Positions 40,686-54,234 of a stretch of 64,000 bases of DNA are shown here, in pieces. The notes under the pieces were generated by a model. It saw only the letters and a program-made list of their open reading frames with translations, was not told where the DNA came from and did no database searches. The translations under genes were made by a program, and so were the position numbers. Source of the stretch: Plectrocnemia conspersa (Eukaryota; Arthropoda; Insecta; Trichoptera; Polycentropodidae); NCBI GenBank assembly GCA_009617715.1, contig VTFK01000111.1, positions 434,001 to 498,000 of the forward strand. The letters run 5' to 3'. Every line of letters starts with the position of its first letter. Within the stretch, counting starts at the first letter, position 1.

Positions 40686-43380
40686 TGAGAGGGCGGGGGA
40701 CAAGTAAAAGCATTTGTCCATCCCTTGAATTTAGCTAGAAAAATATGTCATTTAATTGTAAACTATGAATCTTAATAAAATTGAAATATCAAAAAAAAAC
40801 GACCACTAACTGGCCAATTTTTGCCCCTCTCCCTTCATGAAAAAAGTTGAAATTACGTCCCTGATTCTAAACCAAAAAATCTCAGGCAATCCATTAAAAA
40901 TCAAAAGAAAATGGTCTCGAATCTATTCAGAAAATATTTAAAAAAAATGTTATTTCAGTAAAATCACATCTGAATACATTTTCACTAGTAGATTTATATG
41001 TTTATTAGGTGTGCTAGTTTTTCCTAATCTCGCTGATGAATTATTATTACTAATAATTATTGCGGATTTAATTAATGTTTATTAGTGACTATGAATAATT
41101 GTAATAATAATTTAAGCACAAGATTTAAGTCTTTAACGATACACTTAGAAGGAAGATTTGAGAGTCCACATGAAGATACATTATAACACCGAAGTGCGCT
41201 GGTCATTCTGCTATTTTTAGATTTATTGGACGATGTATTTAGAAATAGAATGATAAATTGTGGCTTATGTACAATATACGAAATAATGTCGAGATGACAC
41301 CAAAAATTATTTCGCAATACTTAGATAACCTTTTATGTGCCTTGCGCGCGTTAGCCCATTGTATGTTTCCATACCAGATGAGCGTGAATATGCGCTTTAC
41401 TTTAAACTCAAATATTTTATTAGCCAGTGTTATAACAAAAGTAGTTTTGAGTTATTTAGTGTAATTTTCTCTAACCAGAACATTCCCACTGAGTCAACAT
41501 GTGAACATTTTCCAATACTAAAAGGCAGACGGTTGACGAAAACTCATATCCATAGAGAATCTATATGCACCTAAAACAATTTTAAATAACACTGGTATTT
41601 GTAACTGCTGTGTTTATAAAAGCAAAGGACCCAAGTTGGATCCTCGAGGAACTTAAAACGGTACAATTTTTTTTCGACATTTTACGAATATTATTACATA
41701 CATAGAATAAGTTTCAAGCAAGTTTATTATCTAGTTTTGAGACCTTGTATATAAAATAAATAAACATTATGAACTAAATAAGTGTACAATTTACTTAGAA
41801 ATGCTATAAAAAGAGACATACGCGGCATTTTATAACCGTCGTGATTAATTTGACCGCAAAGTACGGAAATATTTTTAAATACTTCATACAAAAACTGGTA
41901 TTATATCACGTATTTCGAGATACGAGTAGCTCGTGATCGTTCGTTTGACAACCACTGGCTCAGGGAATTGAATTTAATAAAATATCAAGTCATTCCGTGA
42001 AAGTCTTATGAGCAAAAATTTGCAAGATTTAATAAATGATGAAAAAAATAGTTGCGTGGAAACTCAAATTTGAAATTACTATCAAACGCGATAGTCCATA
42101 TGTGTTTTGAACCCATGTCTTTCAGGTATTAGTCACTGACTTATAACACAGGTTTATCTTGCTAGTAATCTTGTAATTCATGGTATTGATACACTGCTTA
42201 TCGATTGATAAATAACTGAATATTTCACTAGTTAAAATAATTTGTTTCATATGTATGAACATAAAGCGTGTAGTATTTTTTTACTTGGCAATCAATGGAG
42301 CGACATTATAAATACATACATAAAATAGCATTATGTTAGTAACTTAAATTCATATATTTTACAAAAATAAATATAATTTATTTTTAGAAACCTGAAACAT
42401 TATATTTTACAGAATAGTAATTAATTGACAGAACGACTGTTGACTGCATGAAGATGCAAATGTAAAGGCTATTTTCTAGCTGTTTGGGTTTTTAATGACT
42501 GCTATTAATAAAATCGTCCCAAATTCCTTGCTGACGTTGCTAGCTCGATGTACAGTAGCATTGCGTTAGTAAGTGTTCGGCAAACTATTTCGAGTGCCAT
42601 AATAATAATATTAATTTTAATATTTTTTTTTATGTGTCGAAAAGCGACGATGTATCAATAAATATTGTTTGACTAATTGCCTAAAACGAAGATTAAAAAT
42701 GGGTACTAAGACAAATACCTATTTATTATTTTTATTATTTAGGCAATTTTTTGTGTGATATCGTTTTAGTATTTGTCCAATTCAAAACGCCCGTTTGCTG
42801 TTGAAACTCAAACCTAGTTAGGTTTGGGTTTGAACAGAATGGAAAAGACAGTGGAGAGTAACAACTGGTAGTTTTTGAGCGTGACGCCGTGCTACATTGA
42901 ACGAAAATTGTTATTAAGCGATCGAATAGTATGCACGTGTATTTTTAGTATTTCTTTAACTTATAAAATAAACGAAAAAATGCACTGTAAAAAGCAACAA
43001 CTCAGGACACACTGCATGTGCAGTGGAAGAGATTACATATGTAGGTCAAGTGCAAGAAATGATAGTAAGCTGTTTCATTTGTACATCGCCACACTAAACG
43101 TGTGAAACCAAATATGTATGATTTAGAGTATTTAAAAAAATGTTTTTTCTTAACCGCGTAAAAGTGAAACCATAAACAAAATATAAGTGTATATATATCA
43201 TTCTATTGTATATAATAAATAATTTATATCATTCTTTAATACTAAATGTAACACATATTTAGCTACCGAATGAATCCATTAACTATAAACTGTCATTATT
43301 TATTCTATATTAAGTCAAACGAAATATTTTATTAGAAATCATTTCAATGCTTCATGGTTTGTCCACTTTTTGTTTGTCCA
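40686..43380. other. AT-rich DNA with repeat fragments
   Basis: Fragments of the interspersed family occur at 40700..40860 and 40940..41040. The inverted SINE head lies at 42085..42155, and at 42780..42850 is a fragment with AAACCTAGTTAGGTTTGGGT, itself an inverted repeat. No gene is recognised. Confidence 0.45.
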
Positions 43381-43384
43381 AGTA

Positions 43385-43545
43385 TTGATCGAAATATATT
43401 CAAACCGAATTTGCTCAATAGAAGAGCGCGACAACAATTATCACTTCTCAGAAGTCAAAAATTCACGTCAAAATCAATAAATCGTGTCGGCGCCGTCGCA
43501 GTGGGAACGCTCGGTAACGAGTTGATATTTTTAAAATAACAAATG
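43385..43545. repeat. Half copy of the palindromic MITE
   Basis: Only one arm is present: TATATTCAAACCGAATTTGC, AACAATTATCACTTCTCAGA, AATTCACGTCAAAATCAATA, then the loop sequence GCCGTCGCAGTGGGAACGCT. The second arm is absent. Confidence 0.55.
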
Positions 43546-45110
43546 AGGACACTAATACTAATTAAAGACCATCTCGGAAATTTTTTTTCGGAAGCGGATT
43601 TGGATTTTGGATTTTTTTGTTAAAAGAAGACAAAGGTATTATTTACTTAATTTGAATTTCTGGATTTTCTTATTTTATTACTGAGATGATTTTGACTAGA
43701 TTTTGAAAATATCATAGGACACTAAACATAAAAACGTCATATCGAAAATTTTGTTCTAGATCATTTCGGAAATTGTAATTTTTTGTTGAAAGACTATCTC
43801 TGAAATTCTTTTGAGTAAGAAAAATTGCTATGGGAGCTCAAAAAAAGTATTTTTGGTAATTTTAAGAAGACAAATATCTTAATTATTTATTTTTATTCTG
43901 TATTTAAATAGCCCAATTTAAAGTATAAATTATTAATTAATAATAAGAAAGGTGATTAGATTTTAAAAATATTAAGGAAGGATTTTTTTGTTTGAAGAGG
44001 ATTTTTTTGTAATTTTTTTTAAATTATTATTCAAAATCTATCTTTAAAATTGTTTTGAGAAGAAATGTCTGTAATTCAATAGCTCAATTTAAAGCAAAAT
44101 TAAGTAACCTTATATATTTATTATTTCTGGGTAAGGTACTGGGATGAACTTAATTAAAGATATAGACTTGAATTTTTGATACGAAATAGAGCTTTCAAAT
44201 ATACTTACAATACCGTTTAAAAAAATTGAAAATTAAAAAAAAAAAGTTTTTTTTTTCCAAAACACGTTTAGTGTTATGAGTCGATCGACCCACCATACAT
44301 ACGCTCATAAGATTTGCAATATAGTTAAGGTCAGTGTGAGCTTATTTATATATATTTGAAATTTAATTTTTGTGACAGTATAGAATTCTTAAGCATCCTG
44401 TGTATGTTTGTTAACAAAATCCATTTTGTCAATTTTTTGCAAAATGGCGACAAGTATTAAAATTCAAACACTTATAACTCAGTAGTGTTGAATTTTGTCA
44501 AAAAAGTCTCTATACATGAAATGTTCAGAAGCCTAAAGTTCATCAGAATAAAATATAAAAAATATATATTTTTGCTTGAAAACAAGCGATGTATCAGTTC
44601 GATCGGACCCCCCCATACGAGCCATTTTGAGAATTTCGGAAGAGTTAACGCTCTTAACTGCTTGGTTTCAAAGATTAAAAATTAAATTTTTAGTATCGTA
44701 TAGAACTACCAAGCACCCCCTATACGCTTTGTATGAAAAAAATATAATTTTTTTTTTACAAAATGGCGGCTAATGTAAAAATACAAAGTATCATAACTTT
44801 TCAAAATCAAATCTTACTGAAAAATGTCGTATGCAAAAAGTGTTTAGAAGCTTAATTTTCATTTAAAAACAATTTTCAATTATTTTTTTTAATAAAAAAC
44901 GAGTATTACGGTATATTAACCGGCCATTCTTTTTAAGGTGACCAGATTTTTTAAATATCAAAGAACACTAAAAATAAAAATTTTAATTTTTGTTCAAAGG
45001 GCATTTCGAATTTTTTTTAATGAGAAGAAAGTGCTACGGGAGCTCAAAAAACAAAAATAATTAACATATTTTTTGTTCAAGGAGGACAAACATTTTGAGT
45101 AGAACAATTC
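43546..45110. repeat. Region of degenerate direct repeats
   Basis: Two units about 315 bp apart (44380..44560 and 44695..44875) share AAGCA-CC-TGTATG, AAAATGGCG, a TCATAACTT-like motif, TGTCAAAAAAGTC-like and GTTTAGAAGC-like segments. Flanking parts share GGACACTAAA-AATAAAAA (43725 and 44965) and GGGAGCTCAAAAAA (43825 and 45030). It looks like a decayed mobile element with internal duplication and has no coding capacity. Confidence 0.45.
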
Positions 45111-48100
45111 TTATCATAGGATGACGTCTGATTACCTTAATTATCTCCATGTGTGTACCTATTGGTTTTTAAGAGTCATAAAAATTACCTACACTTACCG
45201 TGATATCCGGTACTTTAGCGTGTATGTACCTACATACATATGTACATCCTATTAGTTGTACAAAGTGCTTGATGAATTATTATACCCCATTTTGCAGACA
45301 AGGCCAGACTATGTACATAAGAATGCACGCAAAATATCTCGAAGAGCTCATAATTGGGAACAACGTTCGTTTCAAAATCGTAGCTAATAACAACAAATAA
45401 ACAAGTTATATAAGTTTTATCGGTTTCCAATTACACAAAATTATCAGCATAGATTATTAAATTATCAATCAACTAGTCGTGAATCGAGCAATACATTATC
45501 GATAGAATGACGCAAGTTTATTTTTATATAAACACATTAATTATCATCGGCTGTTAAAGAAACTAATTATAATTACATTATCAATCATACAGTACTAACG
45601 ATAAGCTCAAATTGCACATATTATTAAAGCAAAATCATTTACATATAAAAAAGCGCTTGACTTTGACCTTTATATGTAGCTCACCTTAGTTATAAAAAAA
45701 CTGATAACTAATGCAAATTTTTGGTTATATAAAGTCATTTTATAAAATACGCTAGCTGAATTCAAATGAATTGTACATAGACATGAAAACTATCATGTAC
45801 ATATATATAGAAATACCGAAATATTTGTGTCATCGGCATAAATTAATTGAATAATCAACTAGGTCAAATCTTAGATGATTCATCTACGAATCATACATCT
45901 TAACCTTTACCAGACAAAAACGTTTTTCTTATTGAATCCACTGAGGGCCAATTTATTTAATCACAAAAATTAGGTTTCTGACCTATTATTTAAAAATCAT
46001 TTATTTAGGGTATACCCTGTACTTCCATGCAAATACTATAATGTTCGTTCATTTCTCGTTAAATATTATTTTTGGAAAAATTATCTGGCCATTTACAGAG
46101 TAATCCAATTTGAGTTTCCTATGTTTTCAGCACTGTAAATCAGACACCTGTCAATATTCACGCGTGTTCAAAGTGTCAAATGCAAGGGCATCGTTTCAAC
46201 TTTTTCCAGTGGAAGGGCAAAATTTGGTTAAGCAGTGATCGTTTTTTTAATATTTCGATTTCATTTAAATTCATAGTAGTTCATTAAATGACATTTATTT
46301 TTCTAGCCAAATTTAAGGAGGCGTACCTGTTTAGAATCCACGTTAATATCAATAAAATCGCGTAAAATAATATGTGTAAAATAGTAAAGAAATATTCTAC
46401 TAATATTAAATACTATCCCTTGTTCTTATTACCTAAAAGTTCTTATTTTATATATTACAACAATATTTTCGATCTTCTTTTTTGTAAGTTTACCATTAAA
46501 TACCATTGATTATTTTTTTTTGTCTTGTCATTGGAAGTCTAGTTTTAGCAGAAATAGCGCTAAAATGTCACAGTCTATAAGTGCGATGTATTATAGTTTT
46601 ATTAACTGACTTTCCTTAAAAATATTGTTTATTTATAGAAGCCGACTAAAGTATGAACCGTATCTAAAAATTAAATAATCATATTATTTTTCAAACCTGA
46701 TGTAAGTTGTTATGAAATAGTATCGCACTTTGCAATAAAAAATGGAATTACTGTATTATGAACTCTTACAACGAAAACGAAAAATATTTTATTTGTAAAA
46801 GTAAATGTTTATAATGAACATTCAAGTTTGTTTAATTTTATTTATAGAGAATAAAATATGTAACAATTTTAATAGGTCACGAAAAGAGTATAAAAATAAT
46901 CAATTCTCTGGGAATAAAAGCTTAAGAAACGCTGGTCAATTAAATATAATTGTTATTGTCTAGAAAAAAAATCGTGTACACTAATTTCCCCGCGGACGTA
47001 TATATCCGCGCGTTATGTTTTTATTATATATTATTTTATTGTATTTCATTAAATGAGATGCATTTTACTGGACAAATTTATAGGAGCCATCTATTTAGAA
47101 TTCACGTCAAAAGCAATAAGATCGTGCCGTCATTGTTGCAGTGGAAACGCTCGGTTATCTAACGTTCATATTACGACTTTTATAGCAATATTACGACAAT
47201 ACGAGAGCGCAAAAAACAATTATCTCTTCTCAGAAGTCGAACATTCTTGTAAAAAGCAATAAAATTGTGTCGTCATAGTTGCAGTGGAAATGCTTATACT
47301 ACAAATATTACGACTTACAATAAGTGAGAATCTAATGAATTTTGAAAATTTTAGGTTTGGGTTTGAACAGCAAATGGACGTTTCGTAACTGTCAAATTGA
47401 GCTTCATATACATTTTAAAACAGTATCAGTTAAATTATATTTTCACTACTAGAAATATGTATCTACTGGTGAAAATGTGTTTGTACATATTCACTGCAAC
47501 ATTCATACATCGCATGTGAATAAATAACGATAAATACTTAAATGTATGTATTACTACGTATGGACCAGATAAAATCATGCCAAATAAATTATATTTTCAC
47601 TGGTAAAAAGATATGTCTACCAGTGAAAATATGACATAGGTATTTTAAAAAATATTTTCGGGATAGATTTGTTTTGAGGGGTAAACCATTTTTTTGTTTA
47701 GAAGCAGGGATGTAATTTCAACAATTTTAAGGGGGGGGGAATCAAAAGTTTGCCAGTCAGTGGTCATTTTTTTATTATTTTAATTTTTATTAAGATTCAT
47801 AGTATTTCATTAAATGGCATGCATTTTTCTGACCAAATTCAAAGGGAGCAACTGGCCCCCAATATAATGCGATTTAACGCCGTTGGAGCACTTAAAACCA
47901 GCATTCACTAAGTTATAGCCGAGATATCGCTCAAAATATACGAAAAAGTTTTTGAAAATAACATTGAAACATTTAATTAATAATATTTTTATAATGTATT
48001 GCAAAAATCTAACGTACAACGTTAAAGACTATTTTTAATTAAAATAAAACATTAAGCGTAATTTCTCCTGCCACCTATAATATGGCACAACATAATAAAT

Positions 48101-48580
48101 ATGTGACAATTGATTCGTCAACATCAACATAAACTTCATGATTCAGAATTTAATGCTCTCAAAATATATTGTCTAAGTATTGAGTTGAATTAAAAACAGT
48201 AATTTAATTTATTTAAGGAACATATGTACATAAATATAAAAACAATTTTTTTAGACTGAGAACCGTGAATAACAATTTATATGTCTAGGTTTTAAGCGGC
48301 TGGTATAGACTGGTCAAAAAATTGTTTCCAAAATCCATCGATGAATTATTAGATATACGACGATTTTATTAATTTAAAAATTCAATTTAAAATGATTAGG
48401 AATTACTAAATATTTTTACCGTAATATATTCATAGAAAACTATTGAAATAAAATATAAAGTCATTTAAAATGGTTTCAAAAAATAAAAAATATATTGGGA
48501 CTGTAACGGTAAAACTATTTTGTGCATGACTTACATGCCTTTGGACTTTTAAAGGTTAAATGTTCACCTCATATAATGTT
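45111..48580. other. AT-rich DNA with mariner end and repeat copies, no gene
   Basis: An inverted mariner terminal sequence lies at 46119..46190 and is followed immediately by a copy of the interspersed family (46190..46370). Further copies are at 47020..47300 and 47700..47880, and the ACTAGT family is at 47370..47650. Bases 46983..47018 match 62851..62885. No gene is supported. Confidence 0.45.
46119..46190 (-). repeat. Isolated mariner-relic terminal sequence
   Basis: CACTGTAAATCAGACACCTG, TCAATATTCACGCGTG and TTCAAAGTGTCAAATG are the reverse complement of the ends seen at 14408..14482 and 24231..24305. No transposase sequence adjoins it. Confidence 0.6.
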
Positions 48581-49250
48581 CCAAAACAATGACGCAAATT
48601 CGAACAAAGACGCTAAAATATTTATTGGTTAGTGATAAAGCAGTGACCCAAAGTGTATCGAAGCGTTATCAAAGTATTCTCGATTCTGTATCGAATTCCT
48701 TCGACGAGCGACGAAGCGAACGCCGTGCGAGATTCGACGGAAGGTATCGCAAAAATGTTTTCGGTTGCAGAGGTCGAACTCGGATCGGCCATAGACTGCA
48801 GACGAAAGATAAGCCTGTGCGCCGGACATAATTATATCCTGACTCACCGTCGGCGATAGAACAGCAGCAGCAGAAGTAGAGGAGAAGAAGAAGCGGCGCA
48901 TTGACACGAGTCACCGAGTCGGGGACACGCAGACAGGCGCGTGCATATTCGCGGTCGATGACGACGTGGTGACGAGATACGTCATCTCTGGTTTTTTTTC
49001 CGACGTGCGGCTCACGAGAACGGAGGAACCGCCGACATGGCTCGGTCAAACGCGAAACACAATAGATGACTCGCACGCCCATGCCGGATGATCTAATCGG
49101 GGCCCCCACCCCCGTCAGGAGCCAGTCGTCCAGGATTCGATTATTGGGCCGGTGAGAAACAAGTTCAGAAAGGACAGAACAGCAGCGGCTCTCTCTCCTT
49201 ACAATGCCTACCGAACGGAAAAAAAGAAGAAAGAAACGACTCGGCTCTTT
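48580..49250 (-). other. GC-rich island with a candidate first exon on the - strand
   Basis: CpG-rich DNA isolated in AT-rich surroundings. On the - strand, ATG at 48901 opens 18 codons (MRRFFFSSTSAAAVLSPT) that run in phase 0 to a strong donor, GACG|GTGAGT, after 48848. The next frame over is leucine- and cysteine-rich (NAPLLLLLYFCCCC). It could be a distal first exon of Syp, whose start exon has an acceptor-like site 39 bases before its ATG, or of an unknown gene. Without transcript evidence this stays a candidate. Confidence 0.35.
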
Positions 49251-49454
49251 TCTTTCAATTGTAATTTTATACGTCTAGACGGGACAGACTGACGAAAAAA
49301 ATGATGCATCGTCATTTCATATAAATTCTATACTACATGATTATTTCCCTCATAAAACCATCACCATATTTACTAGATTCATATCTGAAACTTAGCAAAG
49401 TTGATGCTATTAGACCTAAATACAAATACATTATAAAAATAACCTCATATATAC

Positions 49455-49720
49455 ATTTTTTGATTAAGTTATATTTTCACTAGTTAAATCCAAATACATT
49501 TTCACCAGTAGATATATATTTCTATTAGAGAAAATATCATTAATCTAGTAGGCGCTAATATGCTGCTCTAAAATGTCAATAAAACTCGATTTGACAGTTG
49601 CGAAACGTCCATTTGCTGTTCAAACCCAAACCTAACCTAACGAAAGTTCTAAAACTAATTATAGTTATAGAACTCTCATTAGGTCAAGTCCAAAATATTA
49701 TACAAACTAAACCGACTCAT
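49455..49720 (+). repeat. ACTAGT-hairpin interspersed repeat
   Basis: TATTTTCACTAGTTAAATCC, ACATTTTCACCAGTAGATAT, ATTTGACAGTTGCGAAACGT, CCATTTGCTGTTCAAACCCA and AACCTAACC are in the same order as in the other copies. Confidence 0.6.
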
Positions 49721-49794
49721 CTCTCAGGTGAAAATAAGTGAAAGAATAAGTACAGACTCGAGTTTTTTTACTTATACAGTAGACCCTCAATAAC

Positions 49795-50065
49795 ATGGCA
49801 ATTTTACTGATCACTGCCTTAGAGAGTCGCGATCGCGTCCCTAATTATTGCCCATCGCGGCCATGACGTCAGCGCTTGTGATCGCTCCTCTTGCTCTAAA
49901 TGAGCTTGCCAAGCACAATGATGTTTTCAGCGATAGATATAAGTTGGGAAAGCTTATATGGGTCGTTTATTTTAAGTGTGCTTCATAATTCTTTCATATT
50001 TATTAATATTTAATGGTATAATTCCTGTTTGTATAACGTCTATGCTCAGATTTGTAATAAAAAAT
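49795..50065 (+). repeat. Interspersed repeat with CRE-like site, most complete copy
   Basis: GTCGCGATCGCGTCCCTAAT, GCCATGACGTCAGCGCTTGT, GAGCTTGCCAAGCACAATG and a 3' end CAGATTTGTAATAAAAAATA, A-rich. It matches 3655..3960 in reverse. Confidence 0.55.
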
Positions 50066-52820
50066 AAAAATAAAATAAAATATATAAAGAATTTCCAATA
50101 AGCTTGATGTACTTTGAAGTACTTGATTAAATTTGCATAAAAAAGGGGTGTGGATTAAGAAGAACCGTTTTGTGAACATTGATTACTAAATTTAATTTTA
50201 AATCTTACTATGTGTGACGTAGTGGTTTTTAAATTACCTTCTATGAATTCATATCCACGTATATATGCAATTAACATGTGTTTTTATCAGAAGACAGACA
50301 CGTCTTTGCGTAAATTTAAAATTGATTTACGCTAAGACGTTTTGCTCCCATATTTCATTTAAATACTATGATTTTAAGTATTTTTAAACTGTTCTTTCTC
50401 AGAAAAGCGCATAATGAAGAGTAATAATACGAACTGTATTATAATAAGAAAATAACTTTCTGATAAACAGTTAGTTAAGCTTTGATTGCGGTTATTAATC
50501 CGTCATATCTATATTTTTATGACATACATACAATATTTACAATACTTTTAATATTATATATTTTATTTATATTTATTGCTATATAATTTCATATCTATCA
50601 ACTTTTATTATCTGTTCCCAAATTAAATACAAAAATTCAGGCAACATATAAATAACAATTTTTTTTTTTTTTTTAAATTTAATATGAAAAAGCAAATTAA
50701 AAAAACTACTGATCGTTTACTTAAATTACTGACTAAAACTATTTTATTACAGTTCTTAATTTTATTTTTTGGCGTATACAATTATCTGTATTATCAATTT
50801 TATTAATTAATAAAAATAATACGACTCTTGTAAGTAACCAGAAAAAAAACAAATTTATTTATTTATTTACGCTTTTTGATTGTTCTTGTATCATTTAATG
50901 CCATCAAAAAATGGACACTATTAAGTCTCAAATATTGAAAAATTATTCTTGGGTATCTTCAGATCTGATACTATATATTTATGTTCCTCAATGAATATGT
51001 TAATTGATTTTGTATGGCAACTCTTAACACATTACTTTTTTATATTCAATTGTTGTAAATCTTCTGTTGCGATATAATATACGTTATCCCAATAGTAACA
51101 ACGAAGTCACAATCAACAACCACTAAATAAATAGTTAAAAACCAGACTGAAATCAAAGACTGTAATTAAAAAATAGTTCATAAAATTAACAAATAATAAC
51201 ATAAGCTGTTTCTATTGCCGGACGGTATTTTAAAATATATTTTTAATTTACTTATTGTAATTCTTGCCTTGCAAAATGACACGTTAGCCCAATACGTTAA
51301 AACGGACTAAACATTATTATGTTTTATTTTATTAATTAGAGCATACTATGCATGACCTAGTTCGCTTTCATTTTCATTATTAAAATCTAGGAAAACCTAA
51401 TCTGTGATAATCGAATTAAACACTAATTATATAATATTTACAAATTCAGATATTCCAGACACGATTAAAGTCCATATGGGATTCGAACTTAGTATAGTAA
51501 TAGGCTTAATTGAGATCAAATATATTTTTACATTATTAGTGTGGAAGACTGTAAATAATATATGATCAAGCATTTTCTTAGGTATCACAATACTTATATT
51601 TTTTATGAAGATAGATATTATTATTATAACTTAACCTATAGTCAAATTGCGTCGCATTCGAAAGCAAAACTTGCGATAAAATCGCATCGATCGAGACGCG
51701 TTTCATCTGTACGATTTTGGCACGCAGCGAAATGTTAAATCTTGACATAGAACCGGTTTATCTTTGTCGGTGGTTCTTAAGAGAGGTGCATGTGCACCCT
51801 TGCAACTGCCTCCCCTGTTTTGCAAATGACCGTTTCGTCTGCTGCTTAGGTGAGGTCAAACACGCGTTCAAAACAAACGAGATATATCATGCATTTATCG
51901 TTTTCGCACGCGTGAAACAATTCTGTATCTATTCCTCTAGTCGTATATGTATGTACATACATTAAGAAGCACCTCTGAATGGAGATCAAACGACGCCTTT
52001 GGCCCAAATTTCACATTTTTTTGGAAACTCATATTCAAAACAAAGCCCAATCTAAAGACGACACCAGGATCCTGAGCACGTACTGAGATTAATGAGGTTT
52101 GGCAGAGTCCGAGAGTGCGTGTCCCCCACGAGGGACCTGTTTCTGAATTTAAATAAATAAATAATGCTCAGACCCTCTCGGCGGCGCGGATTCGTTCCGT
52201 GTAAATGCGCGTTGAAAGTTGTTTTTTTCTACTCCTTTCCTCCTTCTCATCCGAACCGAAATCCCACAGGAACGCAACGAGCCGAGCGCTGCTTGAATGA
52301 GGACCCTCGCGATTTTATACAAAAAAGAAATTCTTTTTTTTTTTTCGCTCGATTGATACCGCTCTCCGTCCAGCGCTTTGTCGCGTTCAAGTTTTCCTGT
52401 GTTCTAGAGATGATAAATAAACGGGATCTCGGAACGGCTGCTGTCTATGAAGATGAAAGGGTGGAGGCGCGGCTTTTTGCGCGCGAAAAAGTCACTGGAC
52501 ACCGGACTTGAAAAAACGACCTACCGCAATAAAAAAAAACAGCTTTGCGCCTAATAGAGGGACATAAAGCATGTGATCCAAAATTTTAGATCAAACCGGT
52601 TAACATGGTTTATAATTCCTGGAAGAGAAGTCTCAAAGATTGAGGGCAAATAAAATAAATTAAGTAAACGGATCTATACGGATCATTCTTTCTACATTTA
52701 CTACTCCACTTTTTTTATTGAAAGGGAGTATTCAAATTATAAATATTATAATCAAAAATTCTACTATAGAGGTACCTACTATTTTTTTCGATTTAATGGA
52801 AGTATCTGGTAATTCGGACA
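50066..52820. other. AT-rich DNA with two mildly GC-rich patches
   Basis: A SINE-like fragment lies at 51270..51500. The patches at 51640..52000 and 52040..52500 are richer in GC and open for 82 and 115 codons on the + strand, but no domain or splice pattern supports a gene. They might be regulatory or untranslated exons. Confidence 0.4.
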
Positions 52821-52829
52821 GGGAAGACT

Positions 52830-54150
52830 TTTCAGCTATTTGAGGGAGGGGGGGGGAAGTTGGCCAGTAAGTGGTCGTTTTTAGATTCATAGTATTTCAT
52901 TAAATGACATGCATTTTTCTGGCCAAATTCAAAGCAGTTTCTGATTAAAATTCACGTCAAAAGCAATAAAACCATGCCGTCGCGGTGGAAACGCTCCGTT
53001 ATCTAGTGTCATACAAAGACTTTATAATTTATCTGGCAGGTGCTAGTAAAATTATGTGATTTCAAATTTTCCATACAAATTATTATATAAACAAAAACAA
53101 TTATCATTTCTCAGAAGTCAAAAATTTACGTAAAAAGCAATATTTTTTTTAATTTGACGTATATTTTTGACTTCTGAGATGGGATAATTGTTTTTTGCAC
53201 TCTCCTATATTTTCACTAGAGAGTCCAAGTACAATTTCACTAGTAGATATATATTTCTACTAGCGAAAATATAATTTAACGCTAGTAAAATTATAAGTTT
53301 CGCAATCTAATTTGCTGTTTAAACCTAACCAAAACTAAGCTAATAAATGTTCTAAAGCTAATTATAATTTTAGAACTTTGATTAGGTCAATTCCAAATTA
53401 CAAACCAAACCAACTCCATAGTTTGTCTGTAATTGGATATTACACTATATTTTTAAAATATGATCGCTATCCTTACCGATATTACTACGAACTTCTAATA
53501 TGAGAGCATTAGTCAAAGTATATTCAAACTTTGGTCAATAGAAGGGCGCAAAAACAATTATCCCTTCTCAGAAGTCATTATATGTTCCTCATTTAATTTG
53601 TAATATTATTATAAAAGTCATAGTAAAAACGCTAAATAACCGAGCGTTCCCACTGCGACGACGACGGCACGATTTTATTTCTTTTGACGTAAATTTTTTA
53701 CTTCTGAGAGGTGATAATTGTCTTTTGCGCTCTACTATTGATCAAAATTCGGTTTGAATATACTTTGACCATTTACATTTAGTTGTGCTATTAAATTAAA
53801 GATTCTCACTTATTGTAAGTCATAATATTCCTATAAAAAGTCCTAATATGAATATTAGATATCCGAGCGTTTCCACTGCGACGCACGATTTTATTGCTTT
53901 TGGCGTGAATTTTTAACTTTTGAGAAAAGATAATTGTTTTTCATATGATTCTCAGTAATTTTAAGTGATAAAATGTCTTAATATAAACGCTATGTGACGG
54001 CGACGGCACGATTTTATTGCTTTTGCCGTGGATTCTGATCAGAGCCTCCTTGCATTTAATGAAATATTATGAATCTTAATAAAATGGAAATATTAAAAAA
54101 CGACTACTGACTGGCCAGCTTTTGCCTCTCCCTGGAAAAAATGAAGGCTA
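52830..54150. repeat. Cluster of interspersed repeat and palindrome copies
   Basis: This is the densest repeat region. The interspersed unit (52830..53010) is followed by a palindrome (53085..53205), an ACTAGT repeat (53205..53430), a long palindrome (53510..53775, ends TATATTCAAAC and GTTTGAATATA), a further arm (53800..53945) and a reversed unit (53990..54150). The adjacency suggests that these modules belong to one larger non-autonomous element in several broken copies. Confidence 0.6.
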
Positions 54151-54234
54151 AATTGATTTATTTTACACACACAGTTAACTGCAGAGCAGATTATTTTTAA
54201 TATCTGTAGATTCGTCAAGAAACAAACTGATTGC

